Assembly (NCBI GenBank): GCA_027625095.1
Contig: JAQBXN010000044.1
Location: forward strand, 1-56,128
DNA: 56,128 nt
Reading direction: 5' to 3'
Source: Planctomycetota bacterium
GTDB taxonomy: Bacteria; Planctomycetota; PUPC01; JACPCR01
Positions within the stretch are counted from its first letter, which is position 1; every line of letters starts with the position of its first letter. The position numbers were made by a program, and so were the translations under genes. Of the stretch, positions 44,466 through 52,818 are shown in pieces. The notes beneath the pieces were generated by a model. It was not told where the DNA came from and made no database searches. It worked only from the letters and a program-made list of their open reading frames with translations.

Positions 44466-44866
44466 GGCCTTCCCCAATTCATGGCCGTGATCGACAGTTG
44501 CAGCACCGTGGCAATCGACACCCAGATGAAATACGGGCCTTGAGCAAAAGCCACCCAGCGGTAGTGCGGCCAAATGGCGATCACGCACCAGATGATCGTC
44601 GCCCACACGATCACGATGTCCGCCGCCGACAGTGGCACGTTTCTCAGTCCCGAAAAGAACGGCATGAACAAGATGTTCGCCACTAGGTTAATGGCGAAGG
44701 GCACTGCGATCATCCAGCCGACCTTACCCCGAAATGCCATCACGAACACGAACCCGAAACTCACGACGATCACCGGGTAGAGGATCGTCCAAATCAGCCC
44801 GATGATGGCGGGGGAAGGCGTCCATGACGGCTTGGCGAGCGAGTTGTACCACGTCATCCAGTCCAT
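44462..44866 (-). CDS. tspO: TspO/MBR-family (tryptophan-rich sensory protein), short form
   Basis: This is a membrane protein of the TspO/peripheral benzodiazepine receptor family, which binds porphyrins and takes part in light and oxidative responses. The signature WYNSLAKPSWTPSP opens the protein, followed by four helices ending in PYFIWVSIATVLQLSITAMNW. With ATG 44866 the protein has 134 residues and lacks the first of the usual five helices; upstream sequence to 44974 is open but not hydrophobic, so the short form seems genuine. It is translationally coupled to uvsE and divergent from the LRR gene. Confidence 0.85.
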   Translation of the reverse strand: MDWMTWYNSLAKPSWTPSPAIIGLIWTILYPVIVVSFGFVFVMAFRGKVGWMIAVPFAINLVANILFMPFFSGLRNVPLSAADIVIVWATIIWCVIAIWPHYRWVAFAQGPYFIWVSIATVLQLSITAMNWGRP

Positions 44867-45067
44867 CGGCTGCAAGTCTTCCTTCGTCTGGGCAAGCTCG
44901 TTGAGGTCTGCGTCCGTCCCCACCGTGAAGACGCAACTCTTGCTGATTTTACCAGTGCCCGACCAGAAGCCCAACCTGCCGATAAAAGGCGGCGTGTTTC
45001 ACTCTGAGTTCCACGGCCAAAGTGAAAGTAAACTCCGACTTCGGATATTGTGCGGGAGGACTTTCCC

Positions 45068-45688
45068 GTGCAATATCCGACAAACATTCTTGACGCCCAA
45101 TTCGCAATCGAGCTTCTGGCGTTCTTCGACGAGAACCCCGCCAACAAAATTCTTTCATTCGTCGGGTTCGATTTGCTGACGTTTGACGGGATCACCGATG
45201 AAGCTGCTTCCGTTGTTGCTCAGAGCGGTCTCGACCCGCTTTATCTCGACTCCCTGCGTTTCCTTTCACCAGAAGCGGCACGACGGCTCGCCCGATTCAA
45301 AGGCGGCTTCCTCAGCCTCTGTGGTCTGGAAGAAATGTCACCGGAAGTCGCCGCCGCCATTGCCGAATATCGAGGATCGGTCCTTTCACTAAGCGGATTG
45401 ACGGACCTCACCCCCAATGTCGCCGCCGAGTTGAGTGCCTTCCCCGGCTTGCTGGTCCTCAACGGCATCACGGCGATCTCAGTCGCAACGGCCCTCGGTC
45501 TGTGCGGGCACCGTGGCGATTTAATTCTCGATGGGCTGCTCCATCTGCCCGTCGAAGTAGCTGAGGCATTGAGCCAGCACGAAGGGAAGTCGATCTCGAT
45601 GGAATCGTTGCGCTTCATGTCGGATGGAGCGGCGAAGGCGTTGGCGGGGTATAGGGGCAAGTTGGAGTTGGCGGTTGAGGGGGAATGA
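45068..45688 (+). CDS. planctomycete-type leucine-rich-repeat-like protein
   Basis: This 206-residue protein is built of repeats of about 23-25 residues with the pattern ...A-x-x-L-A-x-x-x-G-x-L-x-L-x-G-L-x-x-L-x-x-E...: examples are ARRLARFKGGFLSLCGLEEMSPE and AAIAEYRGSVLSLSGLTDLTP. GTG 45068 is the likely start, because GGGAGG lies 8 nt upstream; GTG 45050 would include that ribosome-binding site. No signal peptide is seen, so the protein may be cytoplasmic. It is divergent from tspO with a gap of about 200 bp. Repeat proteins of this kind are abundant in planctomycetes; the function is unknown. Confidence 0.75.
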   Translation: MQYPTNILDAQFAIELLAFFDENPANKILSFVGFDLLTFDGITDEAASVVAQSGLDPLYLDSLRFLSPEAARRLARFKGGFLSLCGLEEMSPEVAAAIAEYRGSVLSLSGLTDLTPNVAAELSAFPGLLVLNGITAISVATALGLCGHRGDLILDGLLHLPVEVAEALSQHEGKSISMESLRFMSDGAAKALAGYRGKLELAVEGE

Positions 45689-45944
45689 GTCACCTTCCCG
45701 CCCCCGCCTTTCTTGAGCTTTGCCAGAGGCCGGAGAACTGGTGTACAACCTGTTGTTTTCGATGTATCGAAACACGGGTTGGAGGCGATTAGCATCGAAC
45801 CCGTGTCCCGGTGCAGTTTCTGGCGTTGATCCGTTGACTTTGGGGGCCGTTTTCGTTGACTTTCGGAAGAATCCAAAAAACCGTGATTTCTTAACTCGTT
45901 GTTTTGCAATGCTTTGCGAATGACACAGTTTTGGCTGTCAGTGG

Positions 45945-45960
45945 CCCGCCGCCTCCACCA
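45945..45960 (+). other. possible attachment-site remnant (tmRNA 3'-end-like)
   Basis: CCCGCCGCCTCCACCA has the form of a T-stem 3' strand, acceptor 3' strand and encoded CCA of a tmRNA (ssrA) gene, a common integration target. No T-loop or 5' acceptor strand is recognisable upstream, so this is not a functional RNA gene. It would fit the attachment-site scar of an integrated element that brought in the cassette to its left. Confidence 0.45.
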
Positions 45961-45996
45961 CAAATGCCCCGCTAAGTGAAGCCTATAAAGAGGGGC

Positions 45997-46016
45997 TGGG
46001 GTCAGATCTATTTTTT
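45997..46016. repeat. REP-like sequence at the cassette's right edge
   Basis: TGGGGTCAGATC followed by TATTTTTT matches the 12-mer at 35719 exactly, and its complement matches 35768-35781 closely. Confidence 0.55.
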
Positions 46017-46219
46017 ATTCCGCTGAAAAACCTAGATTCCCATAGGTCAGCCGGATTTGTCCAGACCCGCTTTTGCGGGCCTTACTTGGCGGCATATTTC
46101 CGTGGGCTTGGGCTACGGATCCATCGCTTGGCCGGCGCACCCAGGAATCTCCCGGATTGGCTGGACGCTGAATGATTTTGTATGCAGCGTTTGTTGGCTG
46201 TGCTCTGTGTTCAAGCGCT

Positions 46220-47311
46220 TCAGAGAGGTGGAGGAGCGGGTGGCGGTGGGATTGGCGGAATTGGCGGAATCAGCGGAATCGTTGTAGTTGGGATCGTTGT
46301 TGTCGGCGCAGAGGTTGTCACTGGAATCGTCACAGTCTCATCCAGATATGTATTTTCGTTCTCGACCGCGATCACAATTTCTTCGAGGTAGGTCTCAAGA
46401 AAAGTCACGTTGATACTCGTGGACCTGGCAGCTCCGGAACTCAGGCTGTCAGACCGGTTTGTTCTGATTTCATGAAAGGAGACCTCCCCTTCGAGATTGT
46501 GGACCCTGGCCCTTATTTCTGAGGATTCCATCAACAGTTCTACAGAGCCTTCTCCTTTGAAGAAGTCCGCCTTCATCATATCGGTGATGATCTCAATCTT
46601 GGTCCATTCAGTCGCTTTTATGGCAAATTTGCCCGTGTGATTGGCGGGGAGATACAGGATCATTTTCCAGAAAGGGGCTTCCCAATAGGATGCCACTAGA
46701 AAGGGCGAATCGGGTTTTATGCCGGGAGCGGGCACCTCCGGTAGTTTGGACAAATCTGACAATATGATTTCGCTGCCCTCGTCGGTGTTCAGCGTCCCTT
46801 CTCCAAAGGCCACGCCCTGCGACAATGGCCGGCTGCCGCTGCTCACGGTGTAAGTGACGTTTCGGATTTTGGAGACCGGGGTAGTGCCGTTCATGAGGAG
46901 CAAGGTGGCTTTATCGCCACCCATATGCCTTCCGCAGGTGGCAATCAGGCGGTCGTCATCTTCATCATTCTTTCGGCCGATGAAGGATCGGGAATAGCTG
47001 TCAGCCGCTTTGGGGCGCCGGTCAGCCGGGCAGAGCATAGAGGACATGGTCACTCCGTACTTGCCCAGCCCTGCCCTGATCGGAATCATGTCAGAGGGCA
47101 GGCGCCTGCTTTCCACAAAGTAGAGCTGAATGGCCTGCGACAGATTGCGCAAATTGCCGATGCAGGCGGCCACATCTGAATTGGATTTCGCCTTGATGTA
47201 AACACCCGTTCCAATGCTGGCCATAACCAGAATAATCGCGGTCACGACCATGATCTCGGTCAGCGAAACGCCTTTTGAGTCAGCCAACTTTTTCACACAG
47301 CATGGTTGCAT
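46220..47311 (-). CDS. type II pseudopilin-like protein with proline-rich C-terminal tail
   Basis: This 363-residue protein has a type IV prepilin leader: KG followed by VSLTEIMVVTAIILVMASIG, with Glu at +5 after the processing site, as in GspG/GspH-like pseudopilins. After the N-terminal helix comes a segment typical of major-pseudopilin-like proteins (CIGNLRNLSQAIQLYF), then a long novel domain. The C-terminus is extreme: Thr/Ile/Pro repeats (TTTIPTTTIPLIPPIPPIPP) ending in PPPPAPPPL, which suggests an extended, possibly surface-exposed or partner-binding stalk. It is a candidate substrate of the GspE/GspD system at 12-17 kb. It stands alone here. Confidence 0.8.
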   Translation of the reverse strand: MQPCCVKKLADSKGVSLTEIMVVTAIILVMASIGTGVYIKAKSNSDVAACIGNLRNLSQAIQLYFVESRRLPSDMIPIRAGLGKYGVTMSSMLCPADRRPKAADSYSRSFIGRKNDEDDDRLIATCGRHMGGDKATLLLMNGTTPVSKIRNVTYTVSSGSRPLSQGVAFGEGTLNTDEGSEIILSDLSKLPEVPAPGIKPDSPFLVASYWEAPFWKMILYLPANHTGKFAIKATEWTKIEIITDMMKADFFKGEGSVELLMESSEIRARVHNLEGEVSFHEIRTNRSDSLSSGAARSTSINVTFLETYLEEIVIAVENENTYLDETVTIPVTTSAPTTTIPTTTIPLIPPIPPIPPPPAPPPL

Positions 47312-47422
47312 CAGTTGGACACTATCAGGTGAAGAAAACCCTACCCCTTAGTAAGGTACCGGCAAAGGAAGATAACTTACCACAACTTCAGTTTTCATCT
47401 AAAGGCCAACGAGGAAAGCCCA

Positions 47423-48244
47423 ATGTCGACACCTTTGAAAATTCTTGTTTTTGGTGCACACCCTGACGATCCTGAAATCAATTTTGGCGGCACGGCCGCG
47501 CTCTATGCCCAGGGGGGACACCAGGTACGCTTCGTGAGCGTAACGAACGGCAATACCGGCCACCATGAAATCGGCGGTGTCGAACTCGCAAGAATTCGGG
47601 CACAGGAGGCGGCCAATTCGGCGGCAACTATTGGTATCGAATATGTCGTGATGGATATTCAGAGCAATGAACTCGAACCGTCACTCCCCTACCGGAAACG
47701 AATCATAGAAATGATCCGTGGATACAAGCCGGACATGGTCGCTACCCACCGCCCATGTGATTACCACCCGGATCATCGTTACACGTCGCAACTGGTTCAG
47801 GATGCTTCCTACGCGGTAACAGTACCAGGCGTCTGTCCGTTGACGCCGCACTTACGGAAGAGCCCAGTGATTGTCTATCTGTCTGATCGTTTTCAGGTGC
47901 CACGGCCTTTTCAAGCAAAGGTGGTTGTCGACATCGATTCGGTTATCGAAAAAAAAGTGGACATGATGCATTGCCACAAATCGCAGTTCTACGAGTGGTT
48001 GCCTTACAACCGCGGGAATGAGGATCAAGTTCCGAAAAGTGACCAAGAGCGGCGGGCCTGGCTCGGGGAAACCTGGAAACCTGGCTTCGCCGAACTGGCC
48101 AATCTCTATCGAGCTGAACTCAAGCGGGATTTTGGTGAAAAGCGCGGGGCTGCAGTGCAGTACGTTGAAGCCTTCGAGCCGTGTGAATATGGGGCAACGA
48201 TGACGGATGAGGAGAAGGCGCGGCTTTTTCCTTTTGTGAAATAA
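47423..48244 (+). CDS. PIG-L family N-acetylglucosaminyl deacetylase
   Basis: This is a zinc-dependent deacetylase of the PIG-L/LmbE (BshB/MshB) family, 273 residues. The metal motif AHPDDPE (residues 12-18) and the downstream HRPCDYHPDHR carry the expected His/Asp ligands. Members release acetate from GlcNAc-linked substrates such as in bacillithiol, mycothiol or glycolipid synthesis; which applies is not known. A strong ribosome-binding site (GAGGAAAG) precedes ATG 47423. No thiol-biosynthesis partners are seen nearby. Confidence 0.88.
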   Translation: MSTPLKILVFGAHPDDPEINFGGTAALYAQGGHQVRFVSVTNGNTGHHEIGGVELARIRAQEAANSAATIGIEYVVMDIQSNELEPSLPYRKRIIEMIRGYKPDMVATHRPCDYHPDHRYTSQLVQDASYAVTVPGVCPLTPHLRKSPVIVYLSDRFQVPRPFQAKVVVDIDSVIEKKVDMMHCHKSQFYEWLPYNRGNEDQVPKSDQERRAWLGETWKPGFAELANLYRAELKRDFGEKRGAAVQYVEAFEPCEYGATMTDEEKARLFPFVK

Positions 48245-48406
48245 ATACTGTCCTCGCTCCTGCGCCGCGTGGCAGAACCAGCCAGGAATTTAAACAGGAG
48301 GAAACGGAGGGATCAGAGACAAGACATGGCCGTTCAGAAACTTATCGGTTGTCTCTCTTACCTGCTGTGAGATTGCGCGCAGTTCAAAAGTTTAAAAGGA
48401 AGTCCC

Positions 48407-49030
48407 CTACTCTTCCTCAATGTATTTGCAGCACTTGTCGCCGTTCATGATGTGCTCATGCCGCTGCAGCCGCGTGTCGAGCGCCTCTTCAAAAAGTGCG
48501 TGCTCGATGGAACAGATTTCAGGGAATTTTCTAGCCACTTCTGATATCGGGCAATGATGCTCGACGATGCAGAGTTTGCCGTCTTCACCTTTGAGTGCTT
48601 CGCACATGTAGCCATCCAAATCGCGCATCTGTGCCAGGATGGCGAAGCGATCATCATCATCCGCGTTCAGCATCTTTGCCCTGTATTCCTTTGCCAATCC
48701 CTCTTTCCGCATGTGGAGCAACTGATGGACTTTTTCCGGCCCGTCCAATGCTTCCAAGTCCTGGAGCAGTCCAAGGACGAGCGGCTCGTAGCCCGATGGG
48801 AAACGTTTGTTGGCCGATTCCGTGAGACTGAATATTTGAACCGGACGGCCTACTTTCTGCCGCTCCATGCGGCACTGTATCAGTTCCTCTTTCTCCAGTG
48901 ATTCCAAGTGCTGCCGAACGCCCATCGAGGTAATCCCAAGCACATCACTGAGTTGCTTGATCGTCATCTCGCCGTTCTTCTTGACCAAGTTCAGGATGGT
49001 GTTTCTCGTCGATTGCTTTTCATTTGCCAT
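48407..49030 (-). CDS. SufR-like iron-sulfur cluster-sensing regulator (ArsR/DeoR-type HTH)
   Basis: This 207-residue transcription factor has an N-terminal winged helix (TRNTILNLVKKNGEMTIKQLSDVLGITSMGVRQHLESLEKEELI) and a C-terminal cysteine region of the SufR type. It has HHC-PISEVARKFPEI-C, the C-x12-C spacing of SufR, and ends with GDKCCKY. The third cysteine of the classical C-x12-C-x13-C-x14-C set is replaced (Arg region), leaving the tandem CC. SufR represses suf genes when its cluster is loaded. No suf operon is in the window, but iscX is 5 kb downstream. Start 49030 gives the family-like N-terminus MANEKQSTRNTIL; 49051 is possible. Confidence 0.78.
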   Translation of the reverse strand: MANEKQSTRNTILNLVKKNGEMTIKQLSDVLGITSMGVRQHLESLEKEELIQCRMERQKVGRPVQIFSLTESANKRFPSGYEPLVLGLLQDLEALDGPEKVHQLLHMRKEGLAKEYRAKMLNADDDDRFAILAQMRDLDGYMCEALKGEDGKLCIVEHHCPISEVARKFPEICSIEHALFEEALDTRLQRHEHIMNGDKCCKYIEEE

Positions 49031-49113
49031 GAACGTGACTCTGACAGGCATGTAAGAATGCGGCGAAGTATATGCCGTGGGTGACTGCGGGCAAGAACGA
49101 AATCAGCGCAAGA

Positions 49114-49815
49114 CTAATTCAGGCGAGGGTCGCCGGAATCGAATTCATCCAGCTTTTCATAGAACTGAAGTGCTCGGAGCTGAAGGTTAATCCATTCAAG
49201 AAGTTTGCTCGTGCGTTCGATCACATCGAGTTCTTCCAGAAGTTCCTGTCTTATCTCCGGGTCAATCCGTAAAGAGGACATGAGGGCGTCGGTTACCAAT
49301 CCCAACGGAAGATTCTGATTTTCGAGGACGCTGTCTATGGCTGGTTGGCTTCCGATAATTTTGGTCAGTTGCGAGTATTTCAATTCCAGTTCCTGCCGCA
49401 TTGGGTTCAGGGCATCTGCGTCGCCCGACTCTGATTCGAGAAGGATGACTCTGGCCCTGCGATACGGGTCGGCAGGAAATTCCTCAACTATTTCGACGCG
49501 GTGTAATCCGAGCAGGAGGATGTTGAACCTTCCGTCAGCCAACTCTTCGCACCTGACAATTTTGCCCATTCCGATACGTTCATGGATCGGAGGTTCACCA
49601 TAGTATTCGTTCTCCCATCCCGGCTGCAGCTTCGCCATCCCGATAAGTTTTTCACCAGCCATGGCATCCCGTACCATCTCTCGATAGCGCGGCTCGAAGA
49701 TGTGAAGAGGCAAGAGCATATTCGGAAACAGGACCACTTCCGGCAGCGGAAAGACGGGGATCACTCCCGAGAATTCCTGCTCATCAAAGTGAATATCAAA
49801 TTCCAGATCTGACAT
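49114..49815 (-). CDS. LON substrate-binding (N-terminal) domain protein
   Basis: This 233-residue protein consists of a stand-alone Lon N-terminal domain: IPVFPLPEVVLFPNMLLPLHIFEPRYREMV near residues 19-48 is the diagnostic block, followed by GMGKIVRCEELADGRFNILLLGLHRVEIV. There is no AAA+ or protease domain. Such proteins are widespread and may bind damaged or unfolded proteins; their role is unproven. TTGAGGAC supplies a ribosome-binding site for ATG 49815. It lies next to the SufR-like gene on the same strand, with an 83-bp gap. Confidence 0.88.
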   Translation of the reverse strand: MSDLEFDIHFDEQEFSGVIPVFPLPEVVLFPNMLLPLHIFEPRYREMVRDAMAGEKLIGMAKLQPGWENEYYGEPPIHERIGMGKIVRCEELADGRFNILLLGLHRVEIVEEFPADPYRRARVILLESESGDADALNPMRQELELKYSQLTKIIGSQPAIDSVLENQNLPLGLVTDALMSSLRIDPEIRQELLEELDVIERTSKLLEWINLQLRALQFYEKLDEFDSGDPRLN

Positions 49816-49977
49816 ATTTTGTCCTCAAGTTCGTGGAAGAACCACCTCCGGCTGCAAGCGCGTGCACAGGGATCAGGCGTCTCCTGTCATGTAAATCAAC
49901 AGCCCATTTCCTAAAGATTTACGTGAGTTTACGAATAATGAATCTGACATATCTCGTTCTGACCTTGCCTGTTGCCC

Positions 49978-50883
49978 ATGGCTTTTTCAAATATCGGCTT
50001 CCTGCCAAACTTCAACGCTTTTGCCCTGCCGCTGCAACCGATAAATACAGGTATCGGCTCAGATGTCTTCCGTACGGGTAATCAGAGCCAGAATATAGGG
50101 CAGATTGCAAGGTCATTCAGCGGGGCTGACACACAGAACGACCTTGTCCAGCAGGCCGACCAGGACAGAAGTGCTTCGGCGACGAATTTCAAAGATATCG
50201 ATGTCACTGCACCGACCGGGGCAGCCAATTTCGTAAACGGTGAGCCACAAACGACTTCCATCGAATTGGCCGGCCCCAAGTTTGCCAGGATCGGCGGTGC
50301 TTTTTTTCAAGACCAGGGAGTCAACCAGTATGGATTCGCCCAAGGTGTAGACTTTGAAGGCAATCCAAGCCGGGCCGGGAACTCAGTGTCACAGGGGTCG
50401 AACCAGAATACAACCCTGAATGCGGACACAATCCTGAATGTGACAGCGCCAACCAACCTGGATACGGATCAACCGGTCTCCACGACATTGAATGTCGGCA
50501 ATGGCGGTCTATTGGCAGGCGTTCAGCAGGGAATCGTTCAACCGGCCTCCGAGGTTCCAGTCGCACCGCCATCAGTAGTGGCCGCCTTAGAAACGCCGAT
50601 CTCACCGGTGTCGCTCGAAACAAATGTCTTCGACCTCTTGACACCAGCGTTTCCGACTCCGGTAACACCACAACCGCAATCGTCGGCAGTTCCTTTTCTA
50701 TCCCTGCCAATCGTTGGCAGTGTTTCTGCGCGGGATGTGACTAACGGCCTGCGCAGCGGGCTGTCTCTTGCGAATTCACCTTCATTCATCTTTCCCGCAA
50801 GCATCAGGAACAACATCGCCTCTTTATTAAGCCCTGGACCGGTTCTCAGTGGGATCTTCCGTTCGGTGAACTTTCTGGCGTAA
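49978..50883 (+). CDS. low-complexity Asn/Gln/Thr/Pro-rich hypothetical protein
   Basis: This is a 301-residue protein of strongly biased composition. The first half is Asn/Gln/Asp/Gly-rich (GNQSQNIGQIARSFSGADTQ, NSVSQGSNQNTTLNADTI) and the second half Pro/Val/Ser-rich. It has no signal peptide, no cysteine and no recognisable domain. TTG 49972 is an alternative start, two codons upstream. No Shine-Dalgarno sequence is visible before ATG 49978. The open frame is long enough for chance to be unlikely, and the third positions look protein-coding. A structural, surface or phase-separating role would be speculation. Confidence 0.5.
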   Translation: MAFSNIGFLPNFNAFALPLQPINTGIGSDVFRTGNQSQNIGQIARSFSGADTQNDLVQQADQDRSASATNFKDIDVTAPTGAANFVNGEPQTTSIELAGPKFARIGGAFFQDQGVNQYGFAQGVDFEGNPSRAGNSVSQGSNQNTTLNADTILNVTAPTNLDTDQPVSTTLNVGNGGLLAGVQQGIVQPASEVPVAPPSVVAALETPISPVSLETNVFDLLTPAFPTPVTPQPQSSAVPFLSLPIVGSVSARDVTNGLRSGLSLANSPSFIFPASIRNNIASLLSPGPVLSGIFRSVNFLA

Positions 50884-50913
50884 CTGGGAGTGGGGCCTTA
50901 ACCAAGAATGTCT

Positions 50914-51006
50914 GGTCGCTGAGCGACGAGTTTAGGCCGTGGCGGAGCGCCAGCACCACGATGCAATATCGTCGCTGAGCGGCAAGTTGCGGTTACGGCG
51001 GAGCGA
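50914..51006. repeat. 56-bp-spaced direct repeats with palindromes
   Basis: Two units begin TCGCTGAGCG and end GGCGGAGCG (about 50915-50949 and 50971-51005). The first includes the palindrome GTCGCTGAGCGAC. They look like REP-type units just after the low-complexity gene. Confidence 0.5.
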
Positions 51007-51096
51007 GTACACCTGGAGTTTTCGGTTTGTCGAGACGCGCGTCTGCGGGTTTGATTTGACTCAGCATCAACGTCACTCCCACCACAGACCTGTTCA

Positions 51097-52743
51097 ATGC
51101 CGGGCTGGCTGAAAACACCCATTGCCTTCTTCCTGCTGGTCTGCGCGCTGTCACTTGGATTACGATGTATCCATTTCACCCGCGTCGACATCTGGCAAGA
51201 CGAGGCGAACGAAGTATTCATCAGTGAGGGCACTTGGGGCGAAACAATGGAACGCATTCGCCGCTCCGAGATGAGACCTCCGCTTCGTTACTTTTTTCTG
51301 AAACTCTGGTTGCTTGGCGGCAGTGGAACTCACTATCTGCGCATTCCCTCACTGCTGTTTTCTGCATTGGCGACCGGATTGTTTTATCTGGCAGCGCGCA
51401 GCCGGTTTGAGGAAAAGTCTGCCCGCATTTCGGCCCTGCTGATGGCTTGCGCGTCGTTTCCCATTTCTTCGGCACATTTCTGCCGTTCATACAGCCTGGA
51501 TCTGTTTGTGACTGTGGTGGCCGTTCATGCTTATCTGAAGCATGTGGATCGAGCGGATCTGACGCATCGGATCTACTTTATTGCTGCTTCCGTAGTAGCC
51601 GCGTACACCACCTACTTCTTCGATTTCGTTTTGCTTCTTTTTGTGGTGCGGGAGTGGGTCAGCCTCAAGAATGCGAGGGAGCGATGGAAGGAAGTTGCTA
51701 CCACTCTGGGCCTCATCGGCGTGCTCACGTCACCACTGATTTTGCTTGCGCCCGAGCAGATCCAGAACGCTCGGGCGAATGCGTGGCACGCATCCGGCGC
51801 AGATGTTGGACAATTCGTGACTTACTTTCAGGTTCTCACCGCCGGGAGAATCAAGAATTGGGATTTCACCTCGCTGCAGAATTTCTGCTCCATACTCTTC
51901 CTGGGACTGTCATTGGTTGGCGCTCGCCAAATCTGCACTGGGAAGGAAGGCTTGCTTGGCTGGCTCAGCGGTCAGAAGTTTTTCTTGCTATGGTTTCTCT
52001 GCCCGGTCGTGCTCATTTTTCTCTTTTCGCTGTTATCAATTGGGCTCTTTACCATCCGAACCATGATCATTTACTCACCGGGATTTTACATGCTTGCGGG
52101 GCTGGGCATCGCACAGATCAAGTCGCGGCATTCACAGGTTTTGGCAGTCGTTGTTTTCTGTGGACTCAATGTTTATTCCTTTACTCTTTCGGCCGATTTG
52201 CGTTACATCACTAACGGCTCTCGAAAGGCTGCTGACTACATCTCAACTCATTTGGAGAAAGGCGAATGGGTGGTCCACAGCACGCATTTCACCTATTTCC
52301 CGTTTCGTCTTTATCAGCCAAATCTTCCGAACCGTATCCATCAGAAATCAGTTCCGTGGCATTGGGGCGCATCCCAGATCCCCGCCGAACACTTGAAGCC
52401 TGAGCTCGCCGACGCACGCTCCCTGCCTGGAATCTGGTATGTACGGAAAATGAATGACTACAAAGAAGAATATGAGGACTGGAAACTCCAAGTACAAGAC
52501 CTGGTTCGGCCCTGGAAATATGACGACGCACTCACCGGAGCGTTTATCGCCGACCATCGGCTTCGCTCTGGAAATCTGATTTTGACGCACTACCAGCCAC
52601 GATATATGAAAGGGTCGCCTTCATCTCTGAACGAACATATCAGGGCCGAACTCAAGGGACTGCAGCGGCTTTATACTTATGATGATCAGCGTATTTTGAA
52701 AGGGCTGACAGAAGCCGGTGCATTCGAATCCATCCCCAAATAG
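51097..52743 (+). CDS. GT-C family glycosyltransferase (PMT/ArnT-like, GT39-type), integral membrane
   Basis: This 548-residue polytopic membrane glycosyltransferase uses a lipid-linked sugar donor. The GT-C catalytic motif is in the first periplasmic loop: VDIWQDEANEVF (Asp-Glu pair), then MRPPLRYFFLKLWLLGG and YLRIPSLLFSALATGLFYLAARS, all typical of the ArnT/PMT group. Roughly ten hydrophobic segments follow, and the C-terminal 150 residues are soluble. It could glycosylate lipids, polysaccharide or proteins. It is upstream of, and possibly co-transcribed with, the M24 peptidase. Confidence 0.82.
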   Translation: MPGWLKTPIAFFLLVCALSLGLRCIHFTRVDIWQDEANEVFISEGTWGETMERIRRSEMRPPLRYFFLKLWLLGGSGTHYLRIPSLLFSALATGLFYLAARSRFEEKSARISALLMACASFPISSAHFCRSYSLDLFVTVVAVHAYLKHVDRADLTHRIYFIAASVVAAYTTYFFDFVLLLFVVREWVSLKNARERWKEVATTLGLIGVLTSPLILLAPEQIQNARANAWHASGADVGQFVTYFQVLTAGRIKNWDFTSLQNFCSILFLGLSLVGARQICTGKEGLLGWLSGQKFFLLWFLCPVVLIFLFSLLSIGLFTIRTMIIYSPGFYMLAGLGIAQIKSRHSQVLAVVVFCGLNVYSFTLSADLRYITNGSRKAADYISTHLEKGEWVVHSTHFTYFPFRLYQPNLPNRIHQKSVPWHWGASQIPAEHLKPELADARSLPGIWYVRKMNDYKEEYEDWKLQVQDLVRPWKYDDALTGAFIADHRLRSGNLILTHYQPRYMKGSPSSLNEHIRAELKGLQRLYTYDDQRILKGLTEAGAFESIPK

Positions 52744-52783
52744 CTCGTAAATTCAAGCTGCCGCCAACTGGCAGGCAATCAGA

Positions 52784-52804
52784 CAGCAAGCAGGCTGCTT
52801 GCTG
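52784..52804. promoter_or_regulatory. hairpin between glycosyltransferase and M24 peptidase
   Basis: CAGCAAGC-AGGCT-GCTTGCTG forms an 8-bp stem 14 nt before the peptidase ATG. It could affect termination or translation; there is no U-tract. Confidence 0.35.
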
Positions 52805-52818
52805 CTACGATATTTCTC

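Larger units (their letters stand above)
45689..46219. other. intergenic right boundary of the light/UV cassette
   Basis: There is no gene in these 531 bp. They contain the 16-nt tmRNA-3'-end-like sequence at 45945-45960, a REP-like 12-mer at 45997-46008 followed by an AT-rich run, and the hairpin CCCGC-TTTT-GCGGG at 46065-46078. Confidence 0.6.

Noticed and set aside
45720..45960. A complete tmRNA or tRNA gene
   Set aside because: Only the 16-nt 3' end matches; no T-loop, anticodon arm or tag-encoding region could be found.
46065..46078. Rho-independent terminator CCCGC-TTTT-GCGGG
   Set aside because: The stem is short and no U-tract follows on either strand.
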